Shown in pieces: positions 45,277-54,799 of a DNA stretch of 64,000 nt. The stretch is from the NCBI GenBank assembly GCA_934149305.1, contig CAKPEF010000009.1:1-64000 (forward strand), in the 5' to 3' direction. The notes beneath the pieces are model-generated. The model made no database searches. It worked only from the letters and a program-made list of their open reading frames with translations, and was not told the origin of the DNA. Position numbers and translations under genes: made by a program. This DNA comes from an uncultured Clostridia bacterium. Its GTDB lineage: Bacteria > Bacillota > Clostridia > TANB77 > UBA1234. The first letter of the stretch is position 1. Each line of letters begins with the position of its first letter.

Positions 45277-45409
45277 GTTACTATTTACTCTTCAAAATAA
45301 AAGTATATATCAAATCTAAATGTGTGCTATGAAATTGTAGCGGAGCACAGTGTGCTCCATAAAAACATTATAATTCAATTTTGTCATAAATTAAGCCTGA
45401 ATAGTAACT
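45277..45409. repeat. MITE-like repeat family A (tandem second copy)
   Basis: TTGTTACTATTTACTCTTC at the left, perfect core GGAGCACAGTGTGCTCC, and AAGCCTGAATAGTAACT at the right. It is nearly identical to the copy 8 bp upstream, indicating tandem duplication. Confidence 0.9.
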
Positions 45410-45486
45410 ACTTCTTTAACAAATTTTGTATTTTTTTCGAAAAAAGCTTGCATTTGTAGCAAAGATATATTAAAATTTAATCAAAG

Positions 45487-45516
45487 GTGGGGAAAAGTGG
45501 AGGAAAGTGGAATAGA
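45487..45516 (+). promoter_or_regulatory. MraZ-box-like direct repeats
   Basis: GTGGGGAAAA, GTGGAGGAAA and GTGGAATAGA follow each other at an exact 10 bp period, starting at 45487, 45497 and 45507. MraZ proteins are known to bind TGGGN repeats with this spacing upstream of their own gene, so this is a likely autoregulatory operator of the dcw cluster. Confidence 0.8.
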
Positions 45517-45530
45517 AAGGAGGAATCATT

Positions 45531-45960
45531 ATGCTAATTGGTGAGTATTCTCATACAATAGATGCAAAAGGCAGAATGATTGTTCCAGCCAAGTTTAGAA
45601 CTGAACTTGGTGAAAGATTTATTGTCACTAAGGGTTTTGATGGTTGTCTTTATGGTTACTCTTTAGAAGAGTGGAAAAGCATCGAAGAAAAAGTCAAAAC
45701 ATTACCTTTAATTACAAGTAAAGATGCTAGAAACTTTACGAGATTTTTCTTCTCTAGTGCAACTGAGTGTGAGCTAGATAGTCAAGGTAGAATTCTTATA
45801 ACCCGGAAATCTTAGAGAACATGCTTCTTTAAGCAAGGATGTTGTAGTTATAGGTGTTTCAACAAGAATTGAAATTTGGAGCAAAGAAAAGTGGGAAGCT
45901 TATAATGAAGAACAAGACTCAGATGACATTGCAGAAAAGATGTCTATGCTTGGAATTTAA
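45531..45960 (+). CDS. mraZ: Transcriptional regulator MraZ, with +1 shift at CGG
   Basis: MraZ is an AbrB-like ring-forming DNA-binding protein that heads the dcw cluster. The first half (MLIGEYSHTIDAKGRMIVPA) is intact. CGG at 45804-45806 comes after ACC within the second SpoVT/AbrB repeat. Skipping C gives GRILIT-GNLREHASLSKDVVVIG and finishes at 45960, in all 142 residues, the expected length. Without the skip it ends two codons on (KS). This is the only site with ACC before CGG. Its probable binding sites lie 15-44 bp upstream. Confidence 0.9.
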
Positions 45961-46169
45961 TTAGGCTAAAACCTTATTAAATAATTACAAAAGAAGAATT
46001 AAAGCACAAAAGAAAAAATTTTTAAATACTAAAGATAAGTTATTAAAAGTAAACTAAAGAAAAATCAAGAATTGAAAAGGCAAAATATATTACATATGAT
46101 AAAATGCATTTGCATTGACAAACAAAAGAAAAAGGTTTAAATTACTAAAGATGAAAGAGGATTTAAAAG

Positions 46170-46208
46170 TTAAAAAGCGGTCACGCTGTGGCCGCTAATC
46201 TTTTAAAA
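46170..46208 (+). promoter_or_regulatory. Hairpin between mraZ and rsmH
   Basis: The 285 bp gap from 45961 to 46245 is A-rich, with no gene visible. Near its end AGCGGTCAC pairs with GTGGCCGCT and the flanks TTTAAAAG and CTTTTAAA extend the stem. It could attenuate or process the dcw transcript. Confidence 0.6.
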
Positions 46209-46245
46209 CAAATAAAAGCTAGAAATTAAATTGAAGGTGTTGCAT

Positions 46246-47175
46246 ATGGAGTTTAAACACGAACCAATAATGTTACATGAATGTTTGGAAAATTTAAATA
46301 TAAAAGCTGATGGCATATATGTAGATGGCACGCTAGGTGGAGCAGGGCATTCATCAAAAATTGTTGAGCATTTAAACGAAAATGGTAGACTAATCGGAAT
46401 TGACAGAGATCAAGATGCACTTACTGCTAGTAGAAAAAGATTAGAAAAATATAGTAATGTTACATATGTTTGGGGAAAACATGAAGATATAAAAAAACAC
46501 CTAGAAGAATTAGAAATTAAAGAAGTAAACGGAATCTTACTTGATCTTGGAGTTTCTTCGTATCAAATAGATGAGCCAGAAAGAGGTTTCAGCTACACTA
46601 AAGATGCGAGACTAGATATGAGAATGAACAGAGAGCAAGAGTTAGATGCCGAATATATAATAAACAACTATTCAAAAGAAGAGTTAGAAAAGATTTTTTT
46701 TGAATATGGTGAAGAGAATTATTCGAAAAGAATAGTTAGCAAAATATTAAAAGTAAGAGAAAACAAAAATATAGAAACAACATTTGAACTTGCAGATATA
46801 ATAAGAGAAGCAGTGCCAAAGAATACAGTAGACTCATTAAAAAGAATTTTTCAAGCATTAAGAATAGAAGTAAATGGTGAACTAAAGGATTTAAAAAAAG
46901 CAGTAGAAGATTCTATTTTATCACTTGCAGATGGCGGAAGACTTTGTATAATAACATTCCACTCGCTAGAAGATAGAATTATTAAAAATACTTTTATAGA
47001 ATATGAAGGAAGATGCACTTGCCCAAAAGATTTTCCGAAATGCGTTTGTGGATATAAGTCATATGGAAAAATAATTACCAAAAAGCCAATTACACCAAGC
47101 ACAGAAGAAATCGAAAGGAATCCACGTTCAAAAAGTGCAAAACTTAGAGTTTTTGAAAGAGTAAAGAAAGATTAA
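46246..47175 (+). CDS. rsmH: 16S rRNA (cytosine-1402-N4) methyltransferase RsmH (MraW)
   Basis: The 309-residue SAM-dependent enzyme methylates C1402 in the ribosomal P site. Motifs include the N-terminal HEPIMLHECLE, SAM-binding YVDGTLGGAGHSS (about 26-38), LLDLGVSSYQID and FHSLEDRIIK. ATG 46246 is used with GAAGGTG upstream. C1402 modification affects decoding fidelity and frame maintenance, a possibly relevant point in this genome (inference). Confidence 0.96.
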   Translation: MEFKHEPIMLHECLENLNIKADGIYVDGTLGGAGHSSKIVEHLNENGRLIGIDRDQDALTASRKRLEKYSNVTYVWGKHEDIKKHLEELEIKEVNGILLDLGVSSYQIDEPERGFSYTKDARLDMRMNREQELDAEYIINNYSKEELEKIFFEYGEENYSKRIVSKILKVRENKNIETTFELADIIREAVPKNTVDSLKRIFQALRIEVNGELKDLKKAVEDSILSLADGGRLCIITFHSLEDRIIKNTFIEYEGRCTCPKDFPKCVCGYKSYGKIITKKPITPSTEEIERNPRSKSAKLRVFERVKKD

Positions 47176-47195
47176 AAAACTAGGAAGGGGTCAAA

Positions 47196-47945
47196 ATGCC
47201 AGCACTTAAGCAAGAGTATGATTATTATGAATATGCAAGAACTCGTAAAGGCACGGCATCTAACGCTGCGTCTTCTTCTGCTACCAAAAAATCATCTCAA
47301 AAAGTAGTGCAAACGATGAATATTAAGACATCACCAACGCGCGATGTTACAAAGAATGCAACAAGAATGGCATTAAGAGATGATTTCATTACGCCAAAGA
47401 AAAAAGTAAATAAGCAAGCAAAATCAGTAGCTGCCAAAAATAATGCATCAAAGAAAAAAGAAAAGTTTTCTGATGATTTTATAAAATCTAAAAAGAGTGT
47501 AAAAAAAGTAGAAGAATTAAAACTTAAAACACCAAAAAGCAATGTAAAAAAAATCGAAATAGCAAAACAAAAAGAAAAGGTGAAAGAAATGTTTAAAAAC
47601 TTTTTGGTGACATCTTTAGTGTTTGGAGTATTATTTTTGATATGCTATAGATATTCAACAATAAACGAAGCGTTTTCTGAGTTAAATACTTTAAAAAGCG
47701 ATTTAAAGAAAAAACAAACTGTAAATGCACAGATTGAATTAAATATTAAGCAAAATACAGATTTGGCCTCTGTAGAAAATTACGCTAAATATCAGTTAGG
47801 AATGCAAAAACCAAAAGATTCACAAGTACAAAAGATAAATGTTCAAAAGCAAGATAAGATAACTGCACCTATAGAGATAAAAGAAGAGAAAGAAATAGGT
47901 TTTTTTGAAAAAATATTTAATAGTATTCTAAAGGTTATAGAATAA
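47196..47945 (+). CDS. ftsL: FtsL-like cell division protein
   Basis: The 249-residue bitopic protein has a long, Lys-rich cytoplasmic N-terminus (about 1-130), one membrane segment (about 134-152) and an external coiled coil with the septum-forming pattern (ENYAKYQLGMQKP). Its place between rsmH and the PBP gene matches ftsL. The cytoplasmic part is far longer than in typical FtsL. Confidence 0.82.
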   Translation: MPALKQEYDYYEYARTRKGTASNAASSSATKKSSQKVVQTMNIKTSPTRDVTKNATRMALRDDFITPKKKVNKQAKSVAAKNNASKKKEKFSDDFIKSKKSVKKVEELKLKTPKSNVKKIEIAKQKEKVKEMFKNFLVTSLVFGVLFLICYRYSTINEAFSELNTLKSDLKKKQTVNAQIELNIKQNTDLASVENYAKYQLGMQKPKDSQVQKINVQKQDKITAPIEIKEEKEIGFFEKIFNSILKVIE

Positions 47946-47999
47946 ATTTATGAAACGAAGTTAGCCAGGTGCAAAAGTTATCAGGTTATCTTCGTTTTT

Positions 48000-48133
48000 A
48001 GTTACTATTCAGTCTTCCAAATAAAAGTATATATCAAATGTAAATGTGTGCTATAAAAATGTCGAGGAGCTTAGGTGTGCTCCATAAAAACATTATAATT
48101 CAGCTTTGTCGTGAATTAAGTTTGAATAGTAAC
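48000..48133. repeat. MITE-like repeat family A in the dcw cluster
   Basis: Left end AGTTACTATTCAGTCTTCC, altered core GTCGAGGAGCTTAGGTGTG then CTCC, right end GTTTGAATAGTAAC. Confidence 0.88.
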
Positions 48134-48229
48134 CGTTTTTGTAGTATTAGAGATTTCAAAAATCAAACTATATTGTAATATAATTAAATGTGTTGTAATA
48201 TTAGTATAAAAAGAGGTGATAATCTAAAA

Positions 48230-50410
48230 ATGGCTAAAGCAACTATTCAAAATAAAAAAAGAATGATGGGAATATTAGGCTTTTTTGCGGTATTTATACT
48301 CTATCTAGTTTGCCATATGTTTTATTGGCAATTGATAAAAGGTTCGGAGCTTAGCGAAGCTGCATATAATCAACAAACTAAAAATAGAACGATAAGTCCA
48401 AAAAGAGGAATTATATACGATAGAAATGGTACAGTTCTCGCAGAAAGTGTAACTGTTGAAACGATTAGCGTAACGCCCAAAAACATAAAAAGTGGAGACA
48501 AAGCAAAAGTGGCTGCTGGATTATCTGAAATTTTAGGTTTAGATTATGAAACTATACTTGCTAAAACTAAAAAGAACACTGCAGATGAGACTATAGCTAA
48601 AAAACTAGATAAAGAGGTAACAGACAAAGTTAGAAAATGGATTTCTGATGAAAAAATAAAAGGAGTAAATATATACGAGGACACCAAAAGATATTATCCA
48701 AATGGAAGTCTTCTTTCACAAGTGTTAGGCTTTTGTGGTACTGATAATCAAGGTCTAGAAGGCATAGAAATGCAATACGAAAATGTGTTAAAAGGTGTTG
48801 CAGGTCAGCTTGTAATTGGAACAGATGCATCGGGTAAGGAATTACCTTTAAATGATGAAAAATATATACCACCAGAAGATGGACTTAATTTAGTTTTAAC
48901 AATAGATGAAATGATCCAATACATAACAGAAAAATATTTGGATCAGGCAGTTGCTGATAATGCCCCGGTAGATTATGCTTCATGTGTTGTGATGGATCCG
49001 AAAACAGGAGATATATTAGCAATGGCGACTTCACCAGATTATGACCCAAATGAGCCGTTTAAACCTACAAGTGAAGAACTTATATCAAAATGGGATACAA
49101 TGACATCTGCAGAAAAAACGACAGCTCTCCAAAACTCGTGGAGAAATAGAACTATAACAGACGCTTTTGAACCAGGTTCAGTGTTTAAAACAATAAGCGC
49201 AGCAATAGCTTTAGAAGAGGACGTCACAAATGACATAGACAAAGTACTATTTAACTGTGCAGGATTTTTAAATATTGAAGGTTGGAAGATGAGATGTTGG
49301 AGATATTATAATCCACATGGAAGTCAAAGTTTAAGAAAAGCACTTATGAATTCTTGTAATCCTGCTTTTATGGGAATTGCATTAGGTTTAGGTAAAACAA
49401 CATATTATAATTACTTAAACGCATTAGGAGTTGCGAAAAAAACAGGAATAGATTTGCCTGGTGAGGTAAACGGTGTAATACATAAAATAAACGCAGTAAC
49501 AGATTCAACACTTGCATCTGCAGCATTTGGTCAGGGATTTACATTAACACAATTAAATATGTTAAATGTCATTTGCGCTTTCGGAAACGGTGGAAATATA
49601 ATGAAGCCTCGAATAGTAAAAGAGATAAAAGATAAATCAGGAAACATTGTACAAGAAAATCCACCAGTTGTTGTAAAGCAAGTATTTTCAAGCGATACAG
49701 CATCTAAAGTGTTAGAAATGATGAAGAGCGTTGTATCTGATGGAACTGGTAGAAACGGAAAAGTAGATGGATATTATGTTGCAGGTAAAACAAGTACTGC
49801 TGAGCAAGGAAGAGGCGAAGGAAAAACATATACAGCATCATTTGTTGCACTAGCACCAGCCGACGACCCAAAGGTTGCTATTATGCTAAGTGTTGCAAAT
49901 CCTAGAGGTAAACAAGGGCACTCTGGTGGTACAGTTGCAGCACCAGTTGTTGCAAACATATTATCAGAAGTTTTAGAATACTTAGAAGTACCGAAAAACT
50001 ATGAAACAGAAGATGCAATTAAAAAGGTTAATGTGCCAGATGTAACTAACAGAACTGTTGGAGAAGCTATAAGAATGTTAAATGATGCAGGACTAAAATA
50101 TGATGTTGATACTACAGATTTAAACGCAATTGTAACTGCACAAATGCCAATTGCAGGTGAAAGTCTAAATGAAAAATCTTTAGTTAAATTATATTTAAAA
50201 GGAAATGATACAAGATTTAATACCACAGTGCCAGATGTTAGTAATTTAGACATAGTAACTGCAACAAAAAAATTATCAGACAAACATTTAAATATTAAAA
50301 TATCAGGAAGTGGAAGATCTATATTACAAGATCCGCCAGCCGGAACATCTGTAGAGCAAGGGAGCATAGTAAGGGTAGAATTTAGACCAGTTGGTATAGA
50401 TGTAGAATAG
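48230..50410 (+). CDS. Class B penicillin-binding protein (SpoVD/PBP2B type) with two PASTA domains
   Basis: This 726-residue transpeptidase makes septal or spore-cortex peptidoglycan with FtsW/SpoVE. It has an N-terminal membrane anchor (about 13-32), a PBP dimer domain, and catalytic motifs SVFK (in EPGSVFKTI), SCN and KTST. Two C-terminal PASTA domains occupy about 590-725. ATG 48230 follows AGAGGTG. PASTA domains point to a SpoVD or PBP2X-like role; SpoVD and division FtsI cannot be told apart here. Confidence 0.92.
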   Translation: MAKATIQNKKRMMGILGFFAVFILYLVCHMFYWQLIKGSELSEAAYNQQTKNRTISPKRGIIYDRNGTVLAESVTVETISVTPKNIKSGDKAKVAAGLSEILGLDYETILAKTKKNTADETIAKKLDKEVTDKVRKWISDEKIKGVNIYEDTKRYYPNGSLLSQVLGFCGTDNQGLEGIEMQYENVLKGVAGQLVIGTDASGKELPLNDEKYIPPEDGLNLVLTIDEMIQYITEKYLDQAVADNAPVDYASCVVMDPKTGDILAMATSPDYDPNEPFKPTSEELISKWDTMTSAEKTTALQNSWRNRTITDAFEPGSVFKTISAAIALEEDVTNDIDKVLFNCAGFLNIEGWKMRCWRYYNPHGSQSLRKALMNSCNPAFMGIALGLGKTTYYNYLNALGVAKKTGIDLPGEVNGVIHKINAVTDSTLASAAFGQGFTLTQLNMLNVICAFGNGGNIMKPRIVKEIKDKSGNIVQENPPVVVKQVFSSDTASKVLEMMKSVVSDGTGRNGKVDGYYVAGKTSTAEQGRGEGKTYTASFVALAPADDPKVAIMLSVANPRGKQGHSGGTVAAPVVANILSEVLEYLEVPKNYETEDAIKKVNVPDVTNRTVGEAIRMLNDAGLKYDVDTTDLNAIVTAQMPIAGESLNEKSLVKLYLKGNDTRFNTTVPDVSNLDIVTATKKLSDKHLNIKISGSGRSILQDPPAGTSVEQGSIVRVEFRPVGIDVE

Positions 50411-50415
50411 AAAAA

Positions 50416-50448
50416 CAAAGGTTGCTTAAACTAAAAAGCAACCTTTAA
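50416..50448 (+). terminator. Terminator after the PBP gene
   Basis: AAAGGTTGCTT pairs with AAGCAACCTTT. The tail is A-rich rather than T-rich, so it may work mainly as an mRNA end or from the other strand. Confidence 0.65.
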
Positions 50449-50451
50449 AAA

Positions 50452-50583
50452 TGTAACAACCATTCAAAAATAAAAGTATGTATCAAATGTAAATGCGTGC
50501 TATAAAAATGTAGGGAGCTTAAGTGTGCTCCATAAAAATACTATTGGCTAGCACTTGCCATAAATTAAGCCTGAACAGTAACT
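50452..50583. repeat. MITE-like repeat family A
   Basis: Left end TGTAACAACCATTCAAAAA, core TGTAGGGAGCTTAAGTGTG then CTCC, right end AAGCCTGAACAGTAACT. It is the fourth A copy in the dcw region. Confidence 0.85.
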
Positions 50584-50772
50584 CTATTATAATAGCCAAA
50601 TGTAAAAACGCTTTCATATATTGCATAAAAATATTTAGTATATTATAATTATTTCGTGGCATTATGAATAAGATATAATGACACAAAATATGAAGTCTTG
50701 TAATTACAAGAACATATTAAAATTTAATTTTTAAAAAGTAGTTTGTAGTCTACTAAGAAAGGATGGGTAATT

Positions 50773-52260
50773 ATGAAATTATCAGAAATTTTAAAAGGAA
50801 TTGAAGAAATCAGTGTTAGGGGAGATGAAGAAATCGATGTTACAAACATAGCTTATGACTCAAGAAAAGTTGAAAAAGATGGCATGTTTGTAGCGATAGT
50901 TGGGTTTAAAACAGATGGACATAATTATATCGAAACAGCAATCCAAAGTGGCGCTAAAGTTATAGCAATGCAAGAGGGCGCATATGATGCAGGAATGATA
51001 CCTAGCAACATTACAGTTGTTTTTAGCAAAGATACTAGAAAGCTTTTGCCAAAACTTGCGTGCAATTTTTACAAAAATCCAACTAGAGAACTTAAAGTTG
51101 TCGGTGTTACAGGTACAAAAGGTAAAACAACAACAACATACATGATAAAATCAATATTAGAACATGCAGGTAAAAAGGTTGGTCTAATTGGAACAATCGC
51201 AAACTATGTTGGAGACAAATGTTATGAAGCAGAAAGAACATCACCAGAGAGCTTAGACTTGCAAAGAATGTTTAGAGAAATGGTTGAAAATAAATGTGAT
51301 GTTGCAGTAATGGAAGTTTCATCACATTCACTTGCATTAGATAGAGTTGATGGAATAGATTTTGACATAGGAGTCTTTACAAACTTAACACAAGATCATA
51401 TGGATTTTCATAAAACATTCGATAATTATTTAGCAGCAAAAGCAAAATTGTTTACAATGTGTAAAGAGGGATTTGTAAACTGTGATGATATGTATGCTAA
51501 AAAGCTTATGGCAATAGCTACTTGCCCAATAACAACATATGGTATAGATAATAATCCATTTGTTTCGGCAAGAGACATAATAATAACAAATAGTTATTCG
51601 GATTTTAAAATGCCATTTAACAAAACAATACAACGTATAAGGGTAGATATTCCAGGAAGATTTACAGTATACAATGCACTTGCAGCGATTTGCGTTTCTA
51701 TAAGATTAGGAGCTGGTGTAGAGGATGTTCTAGCAGGACTTGAAAATCTTAGAGTTCCAGGAAGATCAGAAGTAGTGCCAACAACTAGAAACTTCACAGT
51801 AATAGTGGATTATGCACACACACCAGATAGTTTAGAGAATATATTAAAAGCTTCAAAAGTTTATACAAAAGGAAAAATAATATGTGTGTTTGGTTGCGGA
51901 GGTGACAGAGATACAGCAAAACGACCAATGATGGGAGAAATAGCTGGTAGACTTGCAGGATATACTGTAATAACATCAGATAATCCAAGAAGCGAAAAGC
52001 CAGAAGATATAGTTGCTCAAATTGAAGATGGAATCAAAAAGACAAGTGGAAAGTATAAAGTAATAGTTGATAGAAAAAAAGCTATCGAACATGCACTTAG
52101 AAAAGCAGAAAAAGGAGATTTGGTTCTAATAGCTGGAAAAGGTCACGAAACATATCAAGAAATAAACGGTGAAAAACATCACTTTGATGATAGAGAAGTA
52201 GTAAAGGAACTTGTTACAAAATTGCCAGTTCCAAAAGATAAAACAATGTATGCATGGTAA
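50773..52260 (+). CDS. murE: UDP-MurNAc-tripeptide synthetase MurE
   Basis: The 495-residue Mur ligase adds the third amino acid to UDP-MurNAc-dipeptide. Motifs are the ATP-binding GTKGKTTTT (about 114-122), EVSSHSLALDR (about 179-189) and the specificity motif DNPRSEKP, which predicts meso-diaminopimelate. It starts at ATG 50773. A family B repeat, not murF, follows before mraY. Confidence 0.95.
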   Translation: MKLSEILKGIEEISVRGDEEIDVTNIAYDSRKVEKDGMFVAIVGFKTDGHNYIETAIQSGAKVIAMQEGAYDAGMIPSNITVVFSKDTRKLLPKLACNFYKNPTRELKVVGVTGTKGKTTTTYMIKSILEHAGKKVGLIGTIANYVGDKCYEAERTSPESLDLQRMFREMVENKCDVAVMEVSSHSLALDRVDGIDFDIGVFTNLTQDHMDFHKTFDNYLAAKAKLFTMCKEGFVNCDDMYAKKLMAIATCPITTYGIDNNPFVSARDIIITNSYSDFKMPFNKTIQRIRVDIPGRFTVYNALAAICVSIRLGAGVEDVLAGLENLRVPGRSEVVPTTRNFTVIVDYAHTPDSLENILKASKVYTKGKIICVFGCGGDRDTAKRPMMGEIAGRLAGYTVITSDNPRSEKPEDIVAQIEDGIKKTSGKYKVIVDRKKAIEHALRKAEKGDLVLIAGKGHETYQEINGEKHHFDDREVVKELVTKLPVPKDKTMYAW

Positions 52261-52266
52261 GATTTT

Positions 52267-52358
52267 GGTAGTGTAAACTAATTTATGAAAAAATAAAATA
52301 TGCTGCAAAAAATGTAGCTTAAGCTTAGGTGTGCTCTATAAAATTACTATGCGCAACC
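52267..52358. repeat. MITE-like repeat family B, internally deleted
   Basis: GGTAGTGTAAACTAATTTATG, core TGTAGCTTAAGCTTAGGTGTG then CTC, and a short right end CGCAACC. At 92 bp it keeps both ends and the core but lacks the right arm. It lies between murE and mraY. Confidence 0.75.
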
Positions 52359-52377
52359 AAGATTTCTAGGGGGGAAT

Positions 52378-53366
52378 ATGGAAGATATTATAAAAACATT
52401 ATTTGCAAGTACAGGTGTCGAAGTTAAAAGTCTTATAGCAAGTTTTATACTAACAATTATATTGGGAATTATAATTATTCCCATATTAAAAAGACATAAA
52501 GTTGGCCAGGTAGTAAGAGATGATGGACCAAAAGAACATCTTAAAAAAAGTGGAACACCAACAATGGGTGGAATAATAATGCTCATATCAATAATAGCAA
52601 TTTCTATAGTTGTATCATTTAAATACAAAGGTGTGTTGCCAGTTGCACTTGTAACACTGGGATATGGCTTAGTAGGTTTTATAGATGATTTTATAAAATT
52701 AGTCTTAAAAAATTCAAAGGGCTTAAAACCGAGTCTCAAAATGCTTGGTCTAATAGTTATTGCAACAGCATTTGTAATTTATTTGACATATATAAATTTT
52801 GGCACAGAAACATATATACCAATAATAAAAGAATATGTAACACTGCCTGTTTGGCTCTATATTCCTTGCGCGGTATTTATAATATTGGCATGCACAAACA
52901 GTCTAAACCTTACAGATGGGCTAGATGGCTTGGCATCTGGAGTTACAGCAATAATAATGATGTTTTTTGTAATAGCATCATTCAAACTTGGAAACAAAGA
53001 TATGTCAGCATTTTCTTCGATTGTACTTCGGAAGCACAATAGGATTTTTACTATTTAACATGTATCCTGCCAAAGTATTTATGGGAGATACAGGTTCACT
53101 TGCACTTCGGTGGGGCATTTTGTAGTGTTGCGCTAATATTAAAAATGCCACTAATGTTAATAATAGTTGCCGGAATATGCGTTATAGAGGCACTTTCGGT
53201 AATACTTCAAGTTACTTACTTTAAAATAACAAAAGGGAAAAGATTATTCAAAATGGCACCAATTCATCATCATTTTGAACTATGTGGAATAAAAGAAACA
53301 AAAATAGTACCATCATTTTGGCTTGTAAGTCTAATTCTTGCGATTATTGGAGTCGCAATGATATAG
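52378..53366 (+). CDS. mraY: Phospho-MurNAc-pentapeptide translocase MraY, with two +1 shifts at CGG
   Basis: MraY makes lipid I in the membrane. The first 217 residues contain DDGPKEHLKKSGTPTMGG and the Asp motif NLTDGLDGLA. The first CGG is at 53029-53031 (CTT CGG A) and continues as GSTIGFLLFNMYPAKVFMGDTGSLAL. The second is at 53108-53110 (CTT CGG T) and continues as GGAFCSVAL and the HHHFE motif. The total is 328 residues. Both shifts fall in conserved catalytic segments (GDTGSLALGG), so both are needed for activity. Confidence 0.9.
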
Positions 53367-53404
53367 ATTTGTAGATTAGTTATATGTGTGCAAAATAAAA
53401 AGAG

Positions 53405-54566
53405 GTGATTATTATAGCTACAGCTGAAAAAAGTCTAGTGCGAAAGGCTGAAAATCAGATAACAAAAAATAAAAAGAAACATCTAGATTTTGGATTACTA
53501 GTAACAATATTTGTTTTACTTGGAATTCGGTCTTATGATGGTACTTAGTGCCAGCGCACCTAGCGCACTAACATATGAGGGAGATAGTTATTTTTACTTT
53601 AAGAGTCAGGCCAAAAACGCCTTACTTCGGAATAGTTCGGAATGTTTGTATTATCATTTGTAGACTATAGAATATACAAAGGCAGACTTGCCAACATTGG
53701 AATTGTATTAGCGCTTGTATTATTAGTTTTGGTATTTGTTCCAGGTCTTGGTGTAACTAGAAATGAAGCAACAAGATGGCTGAACATAGGTGTACAATTT
53801 CAACCATCAGAAGTAATGAAAGTAGCGGTAATAATCTTCTTGGCGGCACAATTATCAAAACATCCAGATGCAATGCATCATTTAATAAAAGGCGTATTGC
53901 CGTGCCTTTTACTACTTGGCGTTATAGCAGCACTTTTAATAAAAGAACCACACATGAGTGCAACAGTAATAATACTTGTAATAGCAGCATCAATGATGTT
54001 TGTTGCGGGATTAAAATGGCGATACATAATACCAGTAGGTGCACTTGGCATAGTTGCATGCGTTATACTTGCAATGACATCAGAATATAGATGGAAGAGA
54101 GTAATAATATTCTTAGATCCTTGGCAAGATAAACTTCGGAGATGGTTGGCAAATTATACAATCACTTTATGCGATAGGCTCTGGAGGATTGTTTGGCGTT
54201 GGCCTTGGAAAAAGTACACAAAAATATATGTACATACCAGAGCCTCACAATGATTTTATATTTGCGATACTTGCGGAAGAATTAGGATTCGTTGGGGTAA
54301 TCGGCGTTATGATATTATTTGCAATATTTATTTGGCGTGGAATAACAATAGCAATGAAAGCGCCAGACATGTTTGGAACATTAGTTGCAACTGGAATAAC
54401 AACAATGGTTGGAATACAAGCATTATTTAGCGTAGCAGTAGTATCTTCATCAATGCCGGTTACAGGTATTCCATTACCTTTCTTTAGTTATGGAGGAACA
54501 GCGCTTATAATCCTTTTGTGTTCATGTGGAATATTACTTAACATATCTAGAAACGCTGTAAAATAA
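53405..54566 (+). CDS. ftsW: FtsW/SpoVE-type peptidoglycan polymerase, with four +1 shifts at CGG
   Basis: This SEDS glycosyltransferase works with the class B PBP. Four CGG sites must each lose a C: 53528 (ATT CGG T), 53628 (CTT CGG A), 53638 (GTT CGG A) and 54137 (CTT CGG A). The joined protein is about 382 residues with about ten helices and conserved GVTRNEATRWLNIG, FQPSE, KEPHMSAT, SGGLFGVGLGKS, PEPHNDFIFA and FFSYGGT. No ATG fits the 5' end. An in-frame stop lies at 53396, leaving GTG 53405, or ATT 53411 / ATA 53414 placed better behind AGAGGTG. SpoVE and FtsW cannot be distinguished. Confidence 0.88.
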
Positions 54567-54575
54567 GAGGTGGAA

Positions 54576-54749
54576 AGTTGGATAAAGTTTTTGAAAAAAT
54601 AAAAGAAGAATATGAGTGGAATGATTGGTTTTAGAAATATTGCAGTACATGATTATAAAGAAATAGATAATGAAGTATTGAAAAATGTTATAGAAAATAA
54701 CCTAAATGATTTATTAGAATTTGCTAGAACAATGTTAAATATAGAATAA
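54576..54749 (+). pseudogene. Remnant of a HepT-like HEPN toxin
   Basis: From 54612 a 45-codon frame reads GMIGFRNIAVHDYKEIDNEV and ends at 54749. It contains the HEPN active-site motif RxxxxH(x)Y (RNIAVHDY) and the C-terminal helix of HepT. The first half of the usual 135 or so residues is missing. A short TTG-started frame before it ends in TAG. No MntA antitoxin gene is present. Confidence 0.75.
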
Positions 54750-54751
54750 TA

Positions 54752-54797
54752 AAAAGAGTATAACTTAGAATGTAAAAATTCTAAATTATACTCTTTA
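54752..54797. terminator. Bidirectional terminator between HepT remnant and dxs
   Basis: AAAGAGTATAA pairs with TTATACTCTTT and inside it TTAGAAT pairs with ATTCTAA. A and T runs lie on either side. Confidence 0.88.
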
Positions 54798-54799
54798 TT

